Below, piece after piece: positions 1 to 7,989 of a stretch of 44,041 bases of DNA. The position numbers and the translations under genes were made by a program. This stretch comes from an uncultured Clostridia bacterium (lineage in GTDB: Bacteria; Bacillota; Clostridia; Christensenellales; UBA1242): positions 1 through 44,041 of the forward strand of contig CAMRVD010000004.1 in NCBI GenBank assembly GCA_947054085.1, written 5' to 3'. The notes beneath the pieces are model-generated. The model worked only from the letters and a program-made list of their open reading frames with translations. It was not told where the DNA came from and made no database searches. Numbering within the stretch: the stretch's first letter is position 1; each line of letters begins with the position of its first letter.

Positions 1-214
1 AACAAATATATTTGGTTAAATTTATAATTTTACTGTATATTTATAACGTATAAAATCATTTAAATTTATAACGTACAGCAAATAAAATAGTTTATTACTT
101 TTCGAATATTCGATAAAATGGATTAAAATAAGCAATATTAGACAATAATTTTAGGTGTAATTTAAACTAAATTATAATAAAATTAAGTAGAAATTTTAGT
201 AGTGGGGAGAGTAT
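1..214. other. AT-rich upstream region with short repeats
   Basis: No gene is visible. The 11-mer TTTATAACGTA occurs twice in direct orientation, at 40-50 and 65-75 (25 bp apart). A perfect 12-bp palindrome, TCGAATATTCGA, lies at 102-113. A TATAAT hexamer sits shortly before the next gene, but no good -35 box is spaced with it. The repeats could be regulator sites for the peptidase gene that follows or could be chance in AT-rich DNA. Confidence 0.4.
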
Positions 215-883
215 ATGATTTTACCCGATCAAATAATAAAAAGTAACAGAAATACATTGTCTTTAAGCGTGCAAAAGGATGGCACAGTGGTGGTGCGAGC
301 ACCTAGTAAAATGAAGGACGAACATATAAAGGACTTTGTATCGCAAAAACAAGACTGGCTTACTAGCAAACTTTTATTTATAAAAAATAATCAAGATAAA
401 TTTAACGATGTACTTTGTTACAAAAAGTTTTTAATGTATGGTATAAAGTATAGTTTGATAGTAGCTGACGTAAAGAAGATAGAAGTAGATAAAGATACAA
501 TACTTTTTCCTAAAAAAGTAGCTCCCGAAAAAACCATGCAATCTCTAATTTCGTATTATAAAAAGCAGGCAAAAGAAATATTGCTGCAGAGATTAATGTA
601 TCTAAAGGGGTTAATGAAGATAGAACCTAGTAGCATAAAAATATCCAACAGCAAAGGTAGATGGGGTTCGTGTAGCAGTAATGGCACTATTACATTAAAC
701 TGGCGAATAATAATGCTGCCACCAGCAGATATAGATTATGTAATAATACACGAATTATGCCACCTGGTAGAACTAAACCATTCCAAAAGATTTTGGAGCT
801 TGGTATCTATGTTTTTGCCAAATTTTCAGGAACTTAGAAATAATATTAAAGAATATGGTTTTTTATTGGATTTATATCGCTAA
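215..883 (+). CDS. YgjP-type (M48/SprT-like) zinc metallopeptidase
   Basis: 222-residue cytoplasmic protein of the YgjP/DUF45 family. The C-terminal half carries the zinc motif HELCH at residues 179-183, with a further histidine at 189 (NHSKRFW) as the likely third ligand; H179 and H183 bind the metal and E180 would be the catalytic base. The preceding WGSCSSNGTITLNWR block is typical of the family. The N-terminal 80 residues form the usual beta-rich domain. No signal peptide or membrane segment is seen. The ATG is preceded by GGGGAG five bases upstream, which fixes the start. It stands alone on the plus strand and is followed by an intrinsic terminator. The physiological substrate of this family is not established; the protease assignment rests on the motif. 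Confidence 0.85.
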   Translation: MILPDQIIKSNRNTLSLSVQKDGTVVVRAPSKMKDEHIKDFVSQKQDWLTSKLLFIKNNQDKFNDVLCYKKFLMYGIKYSLIVADVKKIEVDKDTILFPKKVAPEKTMQSLISYYKKQAKEILLQRLMYLKGLMKIEPSSIKISNSKGRWGSCSSNGTITLNWRIIMLPPADIDYVIIHELCHLVELNHSKRFWSLVSMFLPNFQELRNNIKEYGFLLDLYR

Positions 884-914
884 CCATAACAATACAATAA
901 AACTTAACATTTTT

Positions 915-942
915 AAAATAGAGTACCGAGCTCTATTTTTTT
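915..942 (+). terminator. Intrinsic terminator of the YgjP-type gene
   Basis: A 9-bp stem (AAAATAGAG at 915-923 with CTCTATTTT at 931-939) is followed directly by a T run. It ends the transcription unit of the peptidase gene about 30 bases after its stop codon. Confidence 0.85.
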
Positions 943-1118
943 ATAAAAATTTATTAAAAGTGTCAGTCCATTAATTTAAACCGAGTGATAGTAGGTTATA
1001 TTATAGACTGTAAGCAAAAAATTTATAATTGACTAACATACACTTAGTACTCTTATATCCTAAACAAAAAATCATATTAACTTTTTAGCGAAGCAAATTT
1101 ATCAAAATTTTATTAGGT

Positions 1119-1342
1119 GCAAGTAAATTATCAAAGGGTAGAATAATTAAAAAAGGAATTTTTAACCATATTTAAGTTAATTAAAAGCCATGAGTTATTG
1201 TGGAAATGTCAATAACTGTGCATACAATGTATTCGCAAAACACGAGTTTTGCGAAGAGATGAGGTTAAAAACGTGGGTTTATTAACAAAAACGCTGGTAA
1301 AAACCCAGATTTGTCCAAATTTGATAATTTTATTAAGCTTGC
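1119..1342. ncRNA. Candidate structured non-coding RNA (multi-helix)
   Basis: Several nested, mutually compatible helices can be read by eye. The outer stem is AAATTATCAAA (1125-1135) with TTTGATAATTT (1320-1330), extended by GCAAG (1119-1123) with CTTGC (1338-1342). An inner stem is TTTTTAACC (1159-1167) with GGTTAAAAA (1263-1271). It encloses two hairpins: AGTTATTG/CAATAACT (1193-1200 and 1210-1217) and a perfect 10-bp stem TTCGCAAAAC/GTTTTGCGAA (1232-1241 and 1246-1255). A further stem TGGGTTT/AAACCCA lies at 1274-1280 and 1301-1307. A possible plus-strand promoter is TTGACT (1029-1034) with TTATAT (1053-1058) at 18-bp spacing. It does not match an RNA class I can recall, and the strand is not certain. 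AT-rich DNA inflates chance pairing, but the 10-bp hairpin and the nesting are unlikely to be random. Confidence 0.45.
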
Positions 1343-1442
1343 TAATTTGTTTTAATTATTTTATTTAATTGTTAGTTTATAATTTATTGTTTAAATGTTT
1401 TTAATCAAATATAAACATATTATTTGATGTGTCCGCAATATA

Positions 1443-1464
1443 GTATTATGTCTAATATAGTACC
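1443..1464 (+). repeat. Dispersed palindromic 22-mer, copy A
   Basis: Reads GTATTATGTCT followed by AATATAGTACC. It matches copies at 5132-5153 and 29540-29561 under the consensus GTATTATGTCTRAYATARTAYC. This copy lies in non-coding DNA with no gene next to it, and its palindrome is the least perfect of the three. Confidence 0.6.
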
Positions 1465-1942
1465 CCGTAAAACCTGACAAAAATAATACTATACTTATCG
1501 TAACACTAAAATTTGATATGATTATTTGATATTTGATTAATCGTTCATATTGGCTGCAATTAAAATTTATCAAATCGCTTTATAGCTTTGCCGTTTAGTA
1601 TTTGAATATCAAAAGTTTATTAATTTTGGCGGACAATTTATTGCGATATACAAATTATTCTGTCTCAGCGTGCCCGTTTAAAACAAGGCTTATTTATTTT
1701 TAATTTTGTAGTTATTTTATAAATGTGCATTGTTTTAAACAAAATTTTTATATGGACAATTTATCATTTAATTTAAAAATTCTGCGTCAGCTCTTTTATA
1801 AATTAAGCTTGTATTATATATAGATAACTATTTCTTAAATTATTGCTCAAATATAATTTTAATATACAGCTACTTACTTTATGTAAATCAAATATTAGTT
1901 GAAAATATAGCATATAAAACCAATGTTTCCCAATGTCGCAAT

Positions 1943-1962
1943 AGTGTCACTATAGTGACACT
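1943..1962. repeat. Perfect 20-bp palindrome, operator-like
   Basis: AGTGTCACTATAGTGACACT reads identically on both strands over 20 bp. Such perfect dyads usually mark the binding site of a dimeric repressor, but no promoter or divergent gene is evident here; the nearest genes are more than 140 bp (downstream end of the cupin gene) and 1 kb away. Function unknown. Confidence 0.5.
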
Positions 1963-2055
1963 TATTAAATTATAAAAAATAGGGCGAAGTTTGCATTATT
2001 TATCTTTTATGCTGCACACAAATTTTTAAATAAATCGCCCTACTTATTCTTTAAC

Positions 2056-2085
2056 AAAAAAAAGACCTAAATTATAGGTCTTTTT
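2056..2085 (-). terminator. Intrinsic terminator of the serS-cupin unit
   Basis: On the minus strand, GACCTA and TAGGTC arms (2064-2069 and 2075-2080), flanked by A and T runs, form a hairpin followed by eight Ts. It lies about 20 bases after the cupin stop codon. Confidence 0.9.
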
Positions 2086-2103
2086 ATTAATAATCATAAA
2101 TAA

Positions 2104-2445
2104 TTATTTTTCGTAAACTCTTACAAATACATATTCACATTCGCATTTGCCTGTGTTTTTTATTTCGTGCATTACACCTTTTGGGAAAATAAAGAAATCA
2201 CCTGCTTTATATTCGTAAATACCGTCTTCGTCGCGTACAGTTCCTTTTCCTTTAAGTACTAGCATAATTTCGTTAATATTTTCGTGATTATGCCAAGCAT
2301 ACATATTTCCACTTGGTAGCCAGCCATAAGTAACACCTTGGAAATTCTTTATTTCCTTATCAGAAACAAATAATTTACGACTACCTGTGCCGCCGTGTGC
2401 TTCTTCAAGTTTAACACTGTCGTAGCTTTTCTTAATAACCTTCAT
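2104..2445 (-). CDS. Single-domain cupin protein
   Basis: 113-residue small cupin of the Cupin_2 type. Both conserved cupin motifs are visible. Motif 1 has H52, H54 and E59 (WHNHENINE), and motif 2 is the GDFFIFPKGVMH block with H93, giving a complete metal-binding set. Small cupins bind diverse ligands and the substrate here cannot be read from sequence. The start codon lies 9 bases after the serS stop, and its ribosome binding site (AGGAG) overlaps the serS stop codon, so the two genes are co-transcribed and probably translationally coupled. A terminator follows. No metabolic link to serine tRNA charging is apparent. Confidence 0.85.
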   Translation of the reverse strand: MKVIKKSYDSVKLEEAHGGTGSRKLFVSDKEIKNFQGVTYGWLPSGNMYAWHNHENINEIMLVLKGKGTVRDEDGIYEYKAGDFFIFPKGVMHEIKNTGKCECEYVFVRVYEK

Positions 2446-2454
2446 TTTATTCTC

Positions 2455-3738
2455 CTATTTTTTAGGAACAATCTTTTCTTGACCGCCCATGTATTTGCGT
2501 AGAACTTCTGGTATTGTTACGCTGCCGTCAGCATTTTGGTATTGCTCAATTAGTGCTGGGAATATTCGGCTAGTTGCTAGTCCCGAGCCATTTAGAGTGC
2601 ATACAAATTCGGTTTTACCAGTTTTTGTGTCGCGATATTTTGTGCTGTTGCGTCTTGCTTGGTAGGTATTTGCAGTAGAAACAGAACTTACTTCCTTATA
2701 AATTTGCATGCTCGGTATCCAAATTTCTATATCGTAAGTGCGTGCCATACTGTCTGAGCAGTCGCCTGCAGCAAGTTTAGATAACTGAAAATGCAAGCCT
2801 AAACCTTCTACAAGTTTGCAAGCTTTATTAACAAGTTCGTCAAAAGCTGCCTTGTTTTGTGCAGGAGTACAATATTGTACCATTTCTACCTTATTAAATT
2901 GATGCCCACGTATCATACCGCGTTCTTCAGCTCGGTAGCTTCCGGCTTCTCTGCGGTAGCATGGTGTATACGCAAAGTATTTTTTAGGAAGCTCTTCTTC
3001 CTTAAATATTTCGCCAGCATGAATATTTACAAGTGCTGTTTCGGCTGTTGGTAGCATAAATTTGCTATCCGAGCCCTTTTTATCTATCCAATAAACATCG
3101 TCTTCAAACTTAGGAAATTGCCCCGCACCCATACCACAATTATAGTTAAGCATATGAGGTGGCAAAATAAACTGGTAGCCGTCTGCAATATGCGTATCTA
3201 TAAAATAATTTAGTAATGCCCATTCCAGCCTTGCACCGTCACCTTTATAAAGCCATGCACCGTTGCCGGCTAATTTTGTGCCGCGTTCGTAGTCGATCAA
3301 ATCTAGGCTTTTGCAAAGTTCTATATGGCTTTTTGGGGTAAAACTATACTCGGTTTTTTTGCCAAAAGTATAAATAGGCTTATTGTTTTCTTTGCCGCCG
3401 GCAAGCAAATCTTCGTCAGGAAGGTTTGGCAGACACATTAGTAAATAATTAATTCTGGTAGTAAGTTCGTTTAATTCCTTATCTAACTCTGCAATTTCGT
3501 CACCAAGAGCCTTCATTTCTGCAATAATTGGAGCAACATCCTTGCCTTGCTTTTTAAGAATTGGCACTTCGCTACTAACTTTATTACGCTGAGCCTTTTT
3601 AACTTCTACTTGTTGCTGAAGTACGCGACGTTTGCCGTCAATATCTAATATTTCGGTTAAATCTACAACCTTTTCGCGACGCTTGTAAGCTTCTACAATT
3701 GCCTGCGGATTATTTCTGATTAATTCTAGTGCTATCAT
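2455..3738 (-). CDS. serS: Seryl-tRNA synthetase
   Basis: 427-residue class II aminoacyl-tRNA synthetase, full length for bacterial SerRS. It activates serine with ATP and charges tRNA-Ser in the cytoplasm. The N-terminal 110 residues form the charged, coiled-coil tRNA-binding arm. The catalytic core follows, with class II motif 2 (RGMIRGHQFNKVEM, about residues 273-286) and motif 3 (NGSGLATSRIFPALIEQ, around residue 385). The start is an ATG behind ACGGAG. The leader is short and shows no T-box, unlike many clostridial serS genes. A promoter is visible upstream, and a cupin gene is co-transcribed downstream. Confidence 0.97.
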   Translation of the reverse strand: MIALELIRNNPQAIVEAYKRREKVVDLTEILDIDGKRRVLQQQVEVKKAQRNKVSSEVPILKKQGKDVAPIIAEMKALGDEIAELDKELNELTTRINYLLMCLPNLPDEDLLAGGKENNKPIYTFGKKTEYSFTPKSHIELCKSLDLIDYERGTKLAGNGAWLYKGDGARLEWALLNYFIDTHIADGYQFILPPHMLNYNCGMGAGQFPKFEDDVYWIDKKGSDSKFMLPTAETALVNIHAGEIFKEEELPKKYFAYTPCYRREAGSYRAEERGMIRGHQFNKVEMVQYCTPAQNKAAFDELVNKACKLVEGLGLHFQLSKLAAGDCSDSMARTYDIEIWIPSMQIYKEVSSVSTANTYQARRNSTKYRDTKTGKTEFVCTLNGSGLATSRIFPALIEQYQNADGSVTIPEVLRKYMGGQEKIVPKK

Positions 3739-3769
3739 ATTTATCTCCGTAAATAATTAATTATCTATA

Positions 3770-3799
3770 AGTTTACTCTTTACTTTGTGTTAGTGTCAA
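3770..3799 (-). promoter_or_regulatory. serS promoter
   Basis: Minus-strand TTGACA at 3794-3799 and TAAACT at 3770-3775, spaced by 18 bp. It lies about 30 bases before the serS start, back to back with the divergent recombinase promoter. Confidence 0.7.
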
Positions 3800-3870
3800 G
3801 TAATTAATATTTGTGAATTAATTTTTGATAACATATTTTACAAAACTATTCGCAAAATACTATAAAAAAC

Positions 3871-3899
3871 TTGCATAAGCAATGTAATTTAATTATAAT
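3871..3899 (+). promoter_or_regulatory. Promoter of the XerC-like gene, placed for a leaderless mRNA
   Basis: TTGCAT at 3871-3876 and a consensus TATAAT at 3894-3899 with 17-bp spacing. The -10 box ends six bases before the ATG at 3906, so the expected transcription start coincides with the start codon. No Shine-Dalgarno sequence is present. Confidence 0.75.
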
Positions 3900-3905
3900 T
3901 AAAGT

Positions 3906-4958
3906 ATGGCAACTAATAATTATTTTATAGATCGCAGCAAGGACTGTACAAAGCGTACGCGAGAAGTACTTAAAGACCTACCCGACTTTATGTATGATTA
4001 TTTTGTGGGCATCGAAAACAACACAAGCGAATTAACTCGACTAAACTATGCTTATGATCTAAGGACTTTTTTTAATTTTTTACTTAATGACACTAATCTA
4101 TACCGCGATAAAGAAAGTGTTTACGAGCTGGAAGTTACCGATTTAAATAAAGTAAAATCCAACCATATAGAAAGGTTTTTAAGTTATGTTTCTTCTTACG
4201 AAGATGCCAACGGAAAATCCAAGGTTAATACGGAACGCGGAAAGTGCCGAAAGCTTGCAAGCGTAAGGTCTATGTTCAAGTATTTTTATCGTCATAATAT
4301 GATATCAGAAGACGTTGCAAGCAAAGTCTCTACCCCAAAACAACATGAAAAATCTATAATTAGGCTCGAAACCGACGAGGTTGCAAAACTACTTGACACA
4401 ACCGAGAGTGGCTATGGCTTAAATGGTCACGCCAAAAGCTACCACGAGCATACAAAAGTTCGTGATGTTGCAATAATTACACTTCTTCTTGGTACTGGCA
4501 TGCGTATTTCCGAGTGCGTTGGGCTAAACATTGGAGATATAGATTTTGAAACCAATGGCTTAAAAATTACTCGTAAAGGTGGCAATCAAACCATTTTGTA
4601 TTTTAGCGATGAAGTTAAAGTTGCTCTTGTAGATTGGTTAAACGAGCGTAATAATAATCCGTTTTTAACCGACGAAGCCGCTCTATTTACAAGTTTGCAA
4701 AATAGGCGAATTAGCCCAAGGGCGGTTCAACAACTTGTAAAAAAGTATGCACAAATTACAACACCACTTAAACATATTACTCCGCATAAACTTCGTAGTA
4801 CATACGGCACAAGCTTATACCGCGAAACTGGAGATATTTATATAGTTGCAGATGTTCTAGGACACAAGGATGTTAATACTACCAAAAAGCACTACGCAGC
4901 AATCAGCGAAGATATGCGCCGAAGCGTTGCGGGCAAAGTAAAATTAAGGGAAGATTAA
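3906..4958 (+). CDS. XerC-like tyrosine recombinase
   Basis: 350-residue site-specific recombinase of the phage integrase (tyrosine recombinase) family. An N-terminal core-binding SAM-like domain (roughly residues 20-150) is followed by the catalytic domain. All catalytic residues are visible: R200 (GTGMRISE), K224 (TRKGG), H294 and R297 (HKLR), H320 (LGHKD) and nucleophile Y330 (KKHY). The architecture resembles chromosomal XerC/XerD-type enzymes of Clostridia that resolve chromosome dimers at dif. No att sites or mobile-element genes lie next to it, so a housekeeping role is likelier than a phage or transposon origin. The promoter predicts a leaderless transcript. A bidirectional terminator lies about 170 bases downstream. 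Confidence 0.88.
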   Translation: MATNNYFIDRSKDCTKRTREVLKDLPDFMYDYFVGIENNTSELTRLNYAYDLRTFFNFLLNDTNLYRDKESVYELEVTDLNKVKSNHIERFLSYVSSYEDANGKSKVNTERGKCRKLASVRSMFKYFYRHNMISEDVASKVSTPKQHEKSIIRLETDEVAKLLDTTESGYGLNGHAKSYHEHTKVRDVAIITLLLGTGMRISECVGLNIGDIDFETNGLKITRKGGNQTILYFSDEVKVALVDWLNERNNNPFLTDEAALFTSLQNRRISPRAVQQLVKKYAQITTPLKHITPHKLRSTYGTSLYRETGDIYIVADVLGHKDVNTTKKHYAAISEDMRRSVAGKVKLRED

Positions 4959-5123
4959 TATATTATTATAGTTTAGCCCTAGCAATAATATTAAAAGTTT
5001 ATATCGTACGCTTTTGATACTAAAAAGCTAATAAAAAATTTCGCTTTTCCTTAAAATCAAAAGCATATAAAATAAGTTTTAATCTGACAAAAAATTTTGT
5101 TTAAATATCAGTTTTTATCAGAA

Positions 5124-5159
5124 AAAATAAGGTATTATGTCTAACATAGTACCCTATTT
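5124..5159. terminator. Bidirectional terminator containing palindrome copy B
   Basis: The 22-bp dispersed palindrome at 5132-5153 is flanked by AAATAA-type and TATTTT-type arms that extend the stem to about 16 bp with one mismatch. T runs follow on both strands. It sits between the convergent recombinase and dipeptidase genes, about 10 bases after the dipeptidase stop, and fits termination from both sides. An additional GCTTTTGAT/ATCAAAAGC inverted repeat (5010-5018 and 5056-5064) lies in the same gap. Confidence 0.7.
5132..5153 (+). repeat. Dispersed palindromic 22-mer, copy B
   Basis: GTATTATGTCT followed by AACATAGTACC, the best-conserved palindrome of the three copies in this window. 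It forms the core of the terminator described above. Confidence 0.65.
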
Positions 5160-5165
5160 TATTTG

Positions 5166-5987
5166 TCAAATATTAAAAAACTGAGCTGCGTTTTTATATA
5201 ATAGTTTATTTATATCTGCTGGCTTGTACCCAAGACCTAATAAATTTGTTATAAGCAAACTTTTAAAACTTTTATAATCAGTTATACCAAAAGGTAAATG
5301 TTTTGTACCATTAAAATCGGTTCCTATTGCAAAATGTTCTATGCCAAATTTATTTACTAAATAGTCTATATGCTTAACGTAATCTAAAATATTGCAACTT
5401 CGCCTACCGTTTAAAAAGTCACTAACTAATGCTAAGCCCACTATTCCGCCGCTATCTACTATCATTTTAATTTGATAATCTTTTAAATTACGGGCGTGGG
5501 GGTTTATGCTATAACTTGCAGTATGCGTGCATAGCATGGGTTTAGTTGTAATATTAGCTAAACTCATAAAACTTTTTTCGTTTAAGTGTGCGGTATCTAT
5601 TATAATTCCACTAGTTTCTAAATTTCGTACTACATGTTTACCAAATTCGGTTAAGTCGCCATTATCTAGTGCTCCCCCTGCCAGACTATTATTGTAATTC
5701 CAAGTAAGACCAGTGTATAAAGGTTGCATATTAGCGACCTCGTACGTACTTTGCTTAGACAAAAAATGAAGGTCCTCTATAGCCAGATAAGCATTACTGT
5801 TAGAGTCTGTAAACCTTTTGCCTTGTTTAATCCTTTCTAAGGCAATTTCTGGCGTCATTTCTGTTGTCCAAACGGCAGAACCAACACTAACATCCAGTCT
5901 TTCGCATTTACTAATGTAGTTTTGCTTAGACCTTTCAAACTTTTTAGAAACCAGATAGTCGTTATGCAAATCGAAAATTTTATACAT
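5166..5987 (-). CDS. Membrane-dipeptidase family (M19) metallopeptidase
   Basis: 273-residue protein of the renal dipeptidase/peptidase M19 family, which hydrolyses dipeptides with a binuclear zinc centre in a TIM barrel. Visible ligands are H8 and D10 (DLHND), the AIED glutamate, the histidine of DTAHLNE, the THTASYSINPHARNL block and the late IGTDFNG aspartate. At 273 residues it is shorter than many members (300-400). No signal peptide is seen, so it is probably cytoplasmic. There is no clear Shine-Dalgarno sequence; a TATAAT (5993-5998) ends five bases before the ATG, again suggesting a very short or absent leader, although its -35 box is poor. It is a separate unit downstream of the rny terminator. 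Confidence 0.88.
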   Translation of the reverse strand: MYKIFDLHNDYLVSKKFERSKQNYISKCERLDVSVGSAVWTTEMTPEIALERIKQGKRFTDSNSNAYLAIEDLHFLSKQSTYEVANMQPLYTGLTWNYNNSLAGGALDNGDLTEFGKHVVRNLETSGIIIDTAHLNEKSFMSLANITTKPMLCTHTASYSINPHARNLKDYQIKMIVDSGGIVGLALVSDFLNGRRSCNILDYVKHIDYLVNKFGIEHFAIGTDFNGTKHLPFGITDYKSFKSLLITNLLGLGYKPADINKLLYKNAAQFFNI

Positions 5988-6067
5988 ACTACATTATATT
6001 ATTGCCTAGCTAAAAAAATGATAAACAAAAAAGCGTATACGAGTAAATATATAATTAGATATAATAA

Positions 6068-6102
6068 TTTAAAATAAAAGACAGCAATTTTGCTGTCTTT
6101 TA
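6068..6102 (-). terminator. Intrinsic terminator of rny
   Basis: On the minus strand a long near-perfect stem (arms 6076-6086 and 6091-6101, AAAAGACAGCA with TGCTGTCTTTT) is followed by a T-rich tract. It starts about seven bases after the rny stop codon. Confidence 0.9.
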
Positions 6103-6108
6103 TCATTC

Positions 6109-7668
6109 TTATTGTGCAGTGTCTGATGCACGGGTTTCGCGTATTACATTAACTTTAATTGTGCCGGGATATTCTAGTTCGCTTTCTATCTTACGTGCAA
6201 TTTCTTTGGCTAGTATTATCATACCGCTGTCGTTAATTTCTTCTGGTTTAACGGCAATTCTAATTTCTCTGCCTGCTTGTATTGCATAGCTTGCTGCAAC
6301 ACCTTTAAAGCTATTTGCGATTTCTTCTAGTTTTTCTAGCCTTTTAATGTAAGCGTCTAAGCTTTCGCGTCTAGCACCCGGTCTGCTAGACGAAATAGCG
6401 TCTGCAACCTGTACAAGAATTGCTTCCAAACTTTTATATTCCACGCCGCCATGATGTGCCTCTATACAATGTATAACTTCTGGGCTTTCTTTAAACTTTT
6501 TAGCAACATCTACACCAATGTCTACATGGTTGCCTTCCATCTCAAAGTCCAAAGCTTTGCCAATATCATGAAGTAACCCCCCACGTTTAGCAATTAATAC
6601 ATCAGCACCCACTTCTCCAGCAAGCAGCCCAGCAATATAGCTGGTTTCTAGGCTGTGCTTTAGTACGTTTTGTCCATAACTGGTACGATATTTAAGCCTA
6701 CCAAGAATTTTAACAAGTTCTGGATGAAGATTAAATATACCAGCTTCAAATATTGCGTTTTCGCCCGCTTCTTTAATTGTTTTTTCTATGTCTTTTTTAA
6801 CTTTTTCTACGATGTCTTCTACCCTTGCTGGATGAATTCTGCCATCGGTTATAAGCTTTTCAAGAGTAAGCCTTGCAACCTCTCTTCGTATTGGGTCAAA
6901 GCTAGAAAGTATTACAGCCTCTGGAGTATCGTCTACAATTAGATCTACACCAGTTGCATTTTCGATAGCTCTAATATTTCTACCTTCTCTTCCTATAATT
7001 CTACCTTTCATTTCATCATTAGGAAGGTTTACAGCTGTTACTGTAACTTCGCTTGTTTGGTCGGTAGCACATTTTTGAATAGCAAGAGTAACAATGTTTC
7101 TTGCCTTTTTTTCGCCTTCTTCACGAGCAGTGTTTTCTATATCGCGAACAATATTCCCGGCTTCTTTTCTAGCGTCGTCTACAATACTTTCTACAAGTTG
7201 CTTTTTGGCATCTTCTTTACTTAGTCCTGCAACACGCTCTAGTTCTTTAGTTATTTTAGTTTTTTCGCTTTCTAACTCTCTTTCTTTTTGCTCTAACTGT
7301 TTAGTTTTGTTTTCTAAGTTTGCTCTAGCATCATCTAGTGCTTGAGATTTTCTGTCGATAACCTCTTCTTTTCTGTCTAGTTGTTCTTCTTTTTGAAACA
7401 ACCTATTTTCTTGTCTCTGAAGTTCGATTCGGCGTTCTTTAGCTTCCTTGTCCGATTCGTTTTTTAGTTTAATAGCCTCTTCTTTTGCCTCTAGCTCGGC
7501 TTCTTTTTTAATGTTTTTAGCTTGGTTTTTAGCGTCTTCTAAAACTTTGATTGCTTCTTTTTGTGCATTACCAGCTTTCTTTTTTTGTACAAAAATCGTG
7601 GTAACACAAGCAATAGCAGCACCAACAATAAGGCAAACAAGGGCTATGGCAATATAAATTCCTACCAT
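6109..7668 (-). CDS. rny: Ribonuclease Y
   Basis: 519-residue membrane-anchored endoribonuclease that initiates mRNA decay in Gram-positive bacteria. The order of parts is canonical: an N-terminal transmembrane helix (about residues 3-26), a long charged coiled coil (about 30-205), a KH RNA-binding domain ([15 protein letters not shown]) and an HD domain ([15 protein letters not shown], then [10 protein letters not shown]) that binds the catalytic metals. Length matches the family. The start is an ATG with GGGAG seven to eight bases upstream. It has its own promoter with a leader of about 140 bases and its own terminator, so it is monocistronic. The location next to recA is common in Firmicutes. 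Confidence 0.97.
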   Translation of the reverse strand: MVGIYIAIALVCLIVGAAIACVTTIFVQKKKAGNAQKEAIKVLEDAKNQAKNIKKEAELEAKEEAIKLKNESDKEAKERRIELQRQENRLFQKEEQLDRKEEVIDRKSQALDDARANLENKTKQLEQKERELESEKTKITKELERVAGLSKEDAKKQLVESIVDDARKEAGNIVRDIENTAREEGEKKARNIVTLAIQKCATDQTSEVTVTAVNLPNDEMKGRIIGREGRNIRAIENATGVDLIVDDTPEAVILSSFDPIRREVARLTLEKLITDGRIHPARVEDIVEKVKKDIEKTIKEAGENAIFEAGIFNLHPELVKILGRLKYRTSYGQNVLKHSLETSYIAGLLAGEVGADVLIAKRGGLLHDIGKALDFEMEGNHVDIGVDVAKKFKESPEVIHCIEAHHGGVEYKSLEAILVQVADAISSSRPGARRESLDAYIKRLEKLEEIANSFKGVAASYAIQAGREIRIAVKPEEINDSGMIILAKEIARKIESELEYPGTIKVNVIRETRASDTAQ

Positions 7669-7813
7669 AAATTTCTCCCTTATAAAAATAAATATACTTC
7701 TAGTTTGAAATAATCAAAAGCATACAAAAATAGTTATAAATTTTGATAAACTTTTAATATAATAAATTACTGCCAGTCAGTAATAAACAATCAAATTAGT
7801 TGTAACTAAATAA

Positions 7814-7843
7814 ATAGTATCATAAAAAAATTTACTATGTCAA
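7814..7843 (-). promoter_or_regulatory. rny promoter
   Basis: Minus-strand TTGACA (7838-7843) and TACTAT (7814-7819), 18-bp spacing, with an extended -10 TG dinucleotide. The leader of about 140 bases contains a small hairpin with ATTACTG/CAGTAAT arms near 7770. Confidence 0.75.
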
Positions 7844-7989
7844 GTAAGTTAATAATTCCAAAAAATAAAATAATAATGCAAAAAATGTCTTTTTTAATAA
7901 TTTTTAAAAAATTTTCCAAAAACACATGACAAACCTATGCAAAATGTCATATTCTATAACAATAGTTTAATTTTAAGGAGAAAATAATC

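Larger units (their letters stand above)
943..2055. other. Long intergenic region without a convincing gene
   Basis: About 1.1 kb with no open frame that has both a ribosome binding site and recognisable sequence. It contains the structured-RNA candidate (1119-1342), one copy of the dispersed 22-bp palindrome (1443-1464), a perfect 20-bp palindrome (1943-1962) and an inverted repeat TAGGGCGA/TCGCCCTA (1980-1987 and 2035-2042). GGACAATTTAT occurs twice around 1633 and 1753. The remainder is AT-rich and could be eroded coding sequence, but no product can be named. Confidence 0.6.

Noticed and set aside
1391-1573. A 60-codon minus-strand open frame in the gene desert
   Set aside because: No ribosome binding site, no recognisable sequence, AT-rich composition, and it runs through palindrome copy A; it looks like a chance frame.
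3739-3905. T-box in front of serS
   Set aside because: The gap between the divergent genes is only 167 bases, with a promoter about 30 bases before the start and no T-box core sequence.
3906-5165. Integron-like system (recombinase plus palindromic attC-like sites)
   Set aside because: The recombinase resembles housekeeping XerC/XerD, the palindromes are short (22 bp) and scattered, and there is no array of cassettes.
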